From assembly GCA_003290465.1 (NCBI GenBank), contig CP030759.1, forward strand, positions 1,984,001 through 2,048,000: 64,000 nucleotides of DNA, given 5' to 3'. This stretch comes from Candidatus Sumerlaea chitinivorans (GTDB lineage: Bacteria > Sumerlaeota > Sumerlaeia > Sumerlaeales > Sumerlaeaceae). Shown here piece after piece: positions 62,772 to 64,000 of the stretch; positions within the stretch are counted from its first letter, which is position 1, and every line of letters starts with the position of its first letter. Both the position numbers and the translations under genes were made by a program. A model generated the notes under the pieces. The model worked only from the letters and a program-made list of their open reading frames with translations, did no database searches and was not told where the DNA came from.

Positions 62772-63821
62772 TTAGTCCTCGTTGACAAGAAAGTCGAATA
62801 AATCGCGCGCGCCGTTGGATGTCGATTGCGAAAAACGTCGAGTGCGCTCCTTGCTGGCACGCGATGCGCACGCTTGGCTTACCTCGCAAAGATCCACAAA
62901 CCCGCAATACTCCTTGGGTCGGGTGACAAGCACCCTGGCCTGCACCTTTCGCTTGGCCAATACCTCCATAGCCGCCGAATGGGCCAAGCTTTCCGAGTTG
63001 CAATCTTCACTAAGGTGCAAAAGAACGACATAAGCCGGCGGACGAGTGGATCGTCGTAGAATCTTGTTAAGTGCCTCCGCCGCTTGCTCATTCGAGAGAT
63101 GCCCCTCATCACTCAACACTCTCTGGATTAGAGAAGGCGCGCGCCCACTCCTCCACTGCATCGCCACGTCATGATTAAATTCGAGCGCAAGCACATCGCT
63201 GTCAGCCGCAATTTCGGCCAGCCCATCGTCAAAGCGTCCAAGGTCGGCCAGATACGTCATTTTCACGGGGCGGTGCAAATTCGGATGATTGGCCCATTCG
63301 AAAATAAATCCGAAAGTGGGACAACTGTCGTGGGGCAAGACGACCGGGCGAACAGAGCAGAAGGGAGAAAGGCGGAACACACTGTCTGCTCGGTAGGATT
63401 TCAGTCGACCAGCAGTTTGGAACTTCTCAAACGCCTTCGATTGCCCACCCAGGGCCCTTTTGTGTTCCTCATGCAAGAACAGGGTGACTCCACATGTATG
63501 GAGCAAACTTGCCGTGGAATTAAAATAATGATCCTTATGCGTGTGGGTAAGAAGAGCTGCCCGCAACGCCAGCTTGCTTGGTGAGACAGCAACGTGGGAA
63601 GCCACCACACACTTGCGCGAATTCAAGGCTGTGGCTCCCTGGGAAAGCGCCAAGCCAGCCTCATGGAGCAGGCTCAGAAACGTTTTTTTGGGCACCCCAA
63701 AGTCTATGAGGTATGCAGCATTCCCTTCCTGAATAAGCGTGCAATTGCCCTTCGATCCACTGGAGAGGAAATGTACACGAATCGTGGCCCTGCAATCCGT
63801 TGAACTCGCGGCTGTCATCAT
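62772..63821 (-). CDS. MBL-fold metallo-hydrolase (YycJ-like)
   Basis: Metallo-beta-lactamase fold protein (349 aa). The opening FLSSGSKGNCTLIQEG is the YycJ/WalJ-type signature; metal ligands are in LLTHTHKDHYFN (HxHxDH) and further His/Asp in VVLPHDSCPTFGF, TYLADLG and LALEFNHDV. The C-terminal third has AYVVLLHLSEDCNSESLA. An insertion of Ser/Lys-rich sequence separates the first strands from the metal loop, longer than in YycJ. Likely a nuclease or phosphodiesterase-type hydrolase; substrate unknown. First gene of the MBL-GT2-GT4-BtpA operon, ATG 63821 (or 63818). Confidence 0.85.
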   Translation of the reverse strand: MMTAASSTDCRATIRVHFLSSGSKGNCTLIQEGNAAYLIDFGVPKKTFLSLLHEAGLALSQGATALNSRKCVVASHVAVSPSKLALRAALLTHTHKDHYFNSTASLLHTCGVTLFLHEEHKRALGGQSKAFEKFQTAGRLKSYRADSVFRLSPFCSVRPVVLPHDSCPTFGFIFEWANHPNLHRPVKMTYLADLGRFDDGLAEIAADSDVLALEFNHDVAMQWRSGRAPSLIQRVLSDEGHLSNEQAAEALNKILRRSTRPPAYVVLLHLSEDCNSESLAHSAAMEVLAKRKVQARVLVTRPKEYCGFVDLCEVSQACASRASKERTRRFSQSTSNGARDLFDFLVNED

Positions 63822-63890
63822 CGTACTTGGGAGAGTTCACGCTGCCGGGAGAGTGCGTCAACCAAAAGCCAAGCGACCGCTCGTATTTCC

Positions 63891-64000
63891 TTAACGCCAG
63901 TGGTTGAAATAGGGCAAGCGCGCTGCCGTCGCCGCGATTTCCTCCATTGCTTCCATCAATTCGGCAGTGGAGTCCCAACGGCCCTCGAGGAACTGTTGAC
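63891..64000 (-). CDS. C-terminal fragment of a gene running off the window
   Basis: An open frame enters from the right edge on the minus strand and stops with TAA at 63893-63891. The visible 35 residues (QQFLEGRWDSTAEL ... LPYFNHWR) look like a real helical C-terminus with acidic Met/Glu/Ala content. It ends 69 bp before the MBL-fold gene in the same direction, so it may head that operon. Family cannot be told from this much. Confidence 0.5.
   Translation of the reverse strand, partial: QQFLEGRWDSTAELMEAMEEIAATAARLPYFNHWR

Overview
The window looks like a chromosomal segment of an uncultivated, Gram-negative-type bacterium. It carries single-copy housekeeping genes (ftsH, ligA, obgE, rplS, glmS, pdxA, rarA), an exported SurA-like chaperone, many signal-peptide proteins and several polymer-active or saccharide-active genes (heparinase II/III-like, NamZ-like muramidase, GHL10-like hydrolase, glycosyltransferases). 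There is no rRNA, tRNA or CRISPR array to place it. The gene mix and the roomy intergenic regions recall FCB/PVC-type candidate phyla such as Sumerlaeota, but that is a low-confidence inference.

Layout. 0-9.5 kb: MobA-like nucleotidyltransferase, heparinase-like protein, exported redoxin, DEAD-box helicase, aldo/keto reductase, hydrogenase maturation protease, exported hypothetical protein, MoxR ATPase. 9.5-17.5 kb: polytopic membrane protein, two tandem paralogous radical SAM proteins, and a large secreted protein with a clear terminator. 17.5-18.9 kb: a 1.47-kb gene-free stretch. 18.9-30.6 kb: ftsH, nadB, small lipoprotein, PfkB kinase, purine nucleoside phosphorylase, OsmC, GspE/PilB-type ATPase, ligA. 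30.7-43.8 kb: golvesin/GHL10 exported protein, membrane-anchored protein, 5-formyl-THF cyclo-ligase, namZ-like gene, rarA, obgE, exported protein, SurA-like isomerase, pdxA, rplS.

44.4-48.9 kb: a mobile island. It is an ISPpu12-like ISL3-family element (merR/cadR-type regulator, CDF efflux pump, lspA, tnpA) with 24-bp terminal repeats and an exact 8-bp target duplication. An IS481-family element with its own 21-bp repeats and 6-bp target duplication sits inside it. The outer element interrupts the 5' end of a cupin-like gene in such a way that its right terminus offers a new in-frame GTG start.

49.6-64 kb: exported MsrB-MsrA fusion, gltD without gltB, an operon of PilO-like protein / Trm112 / STAS-TPR fusion, exported thioredoxin-like protein, MoeB-rhodanese, glmS, and an overlapping operon of MBL-fold hydrolase, GT2, GT4 and BtpA-family protein. 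The last 110 bases hold the C-terminus of another minus-strand gene. Several genes are separated from their usual partners (gltD, moxR, hydrogenase protease, pilus-type ATPase and PilO-like protein), so their complexes must be completed elsewhere in the genome.
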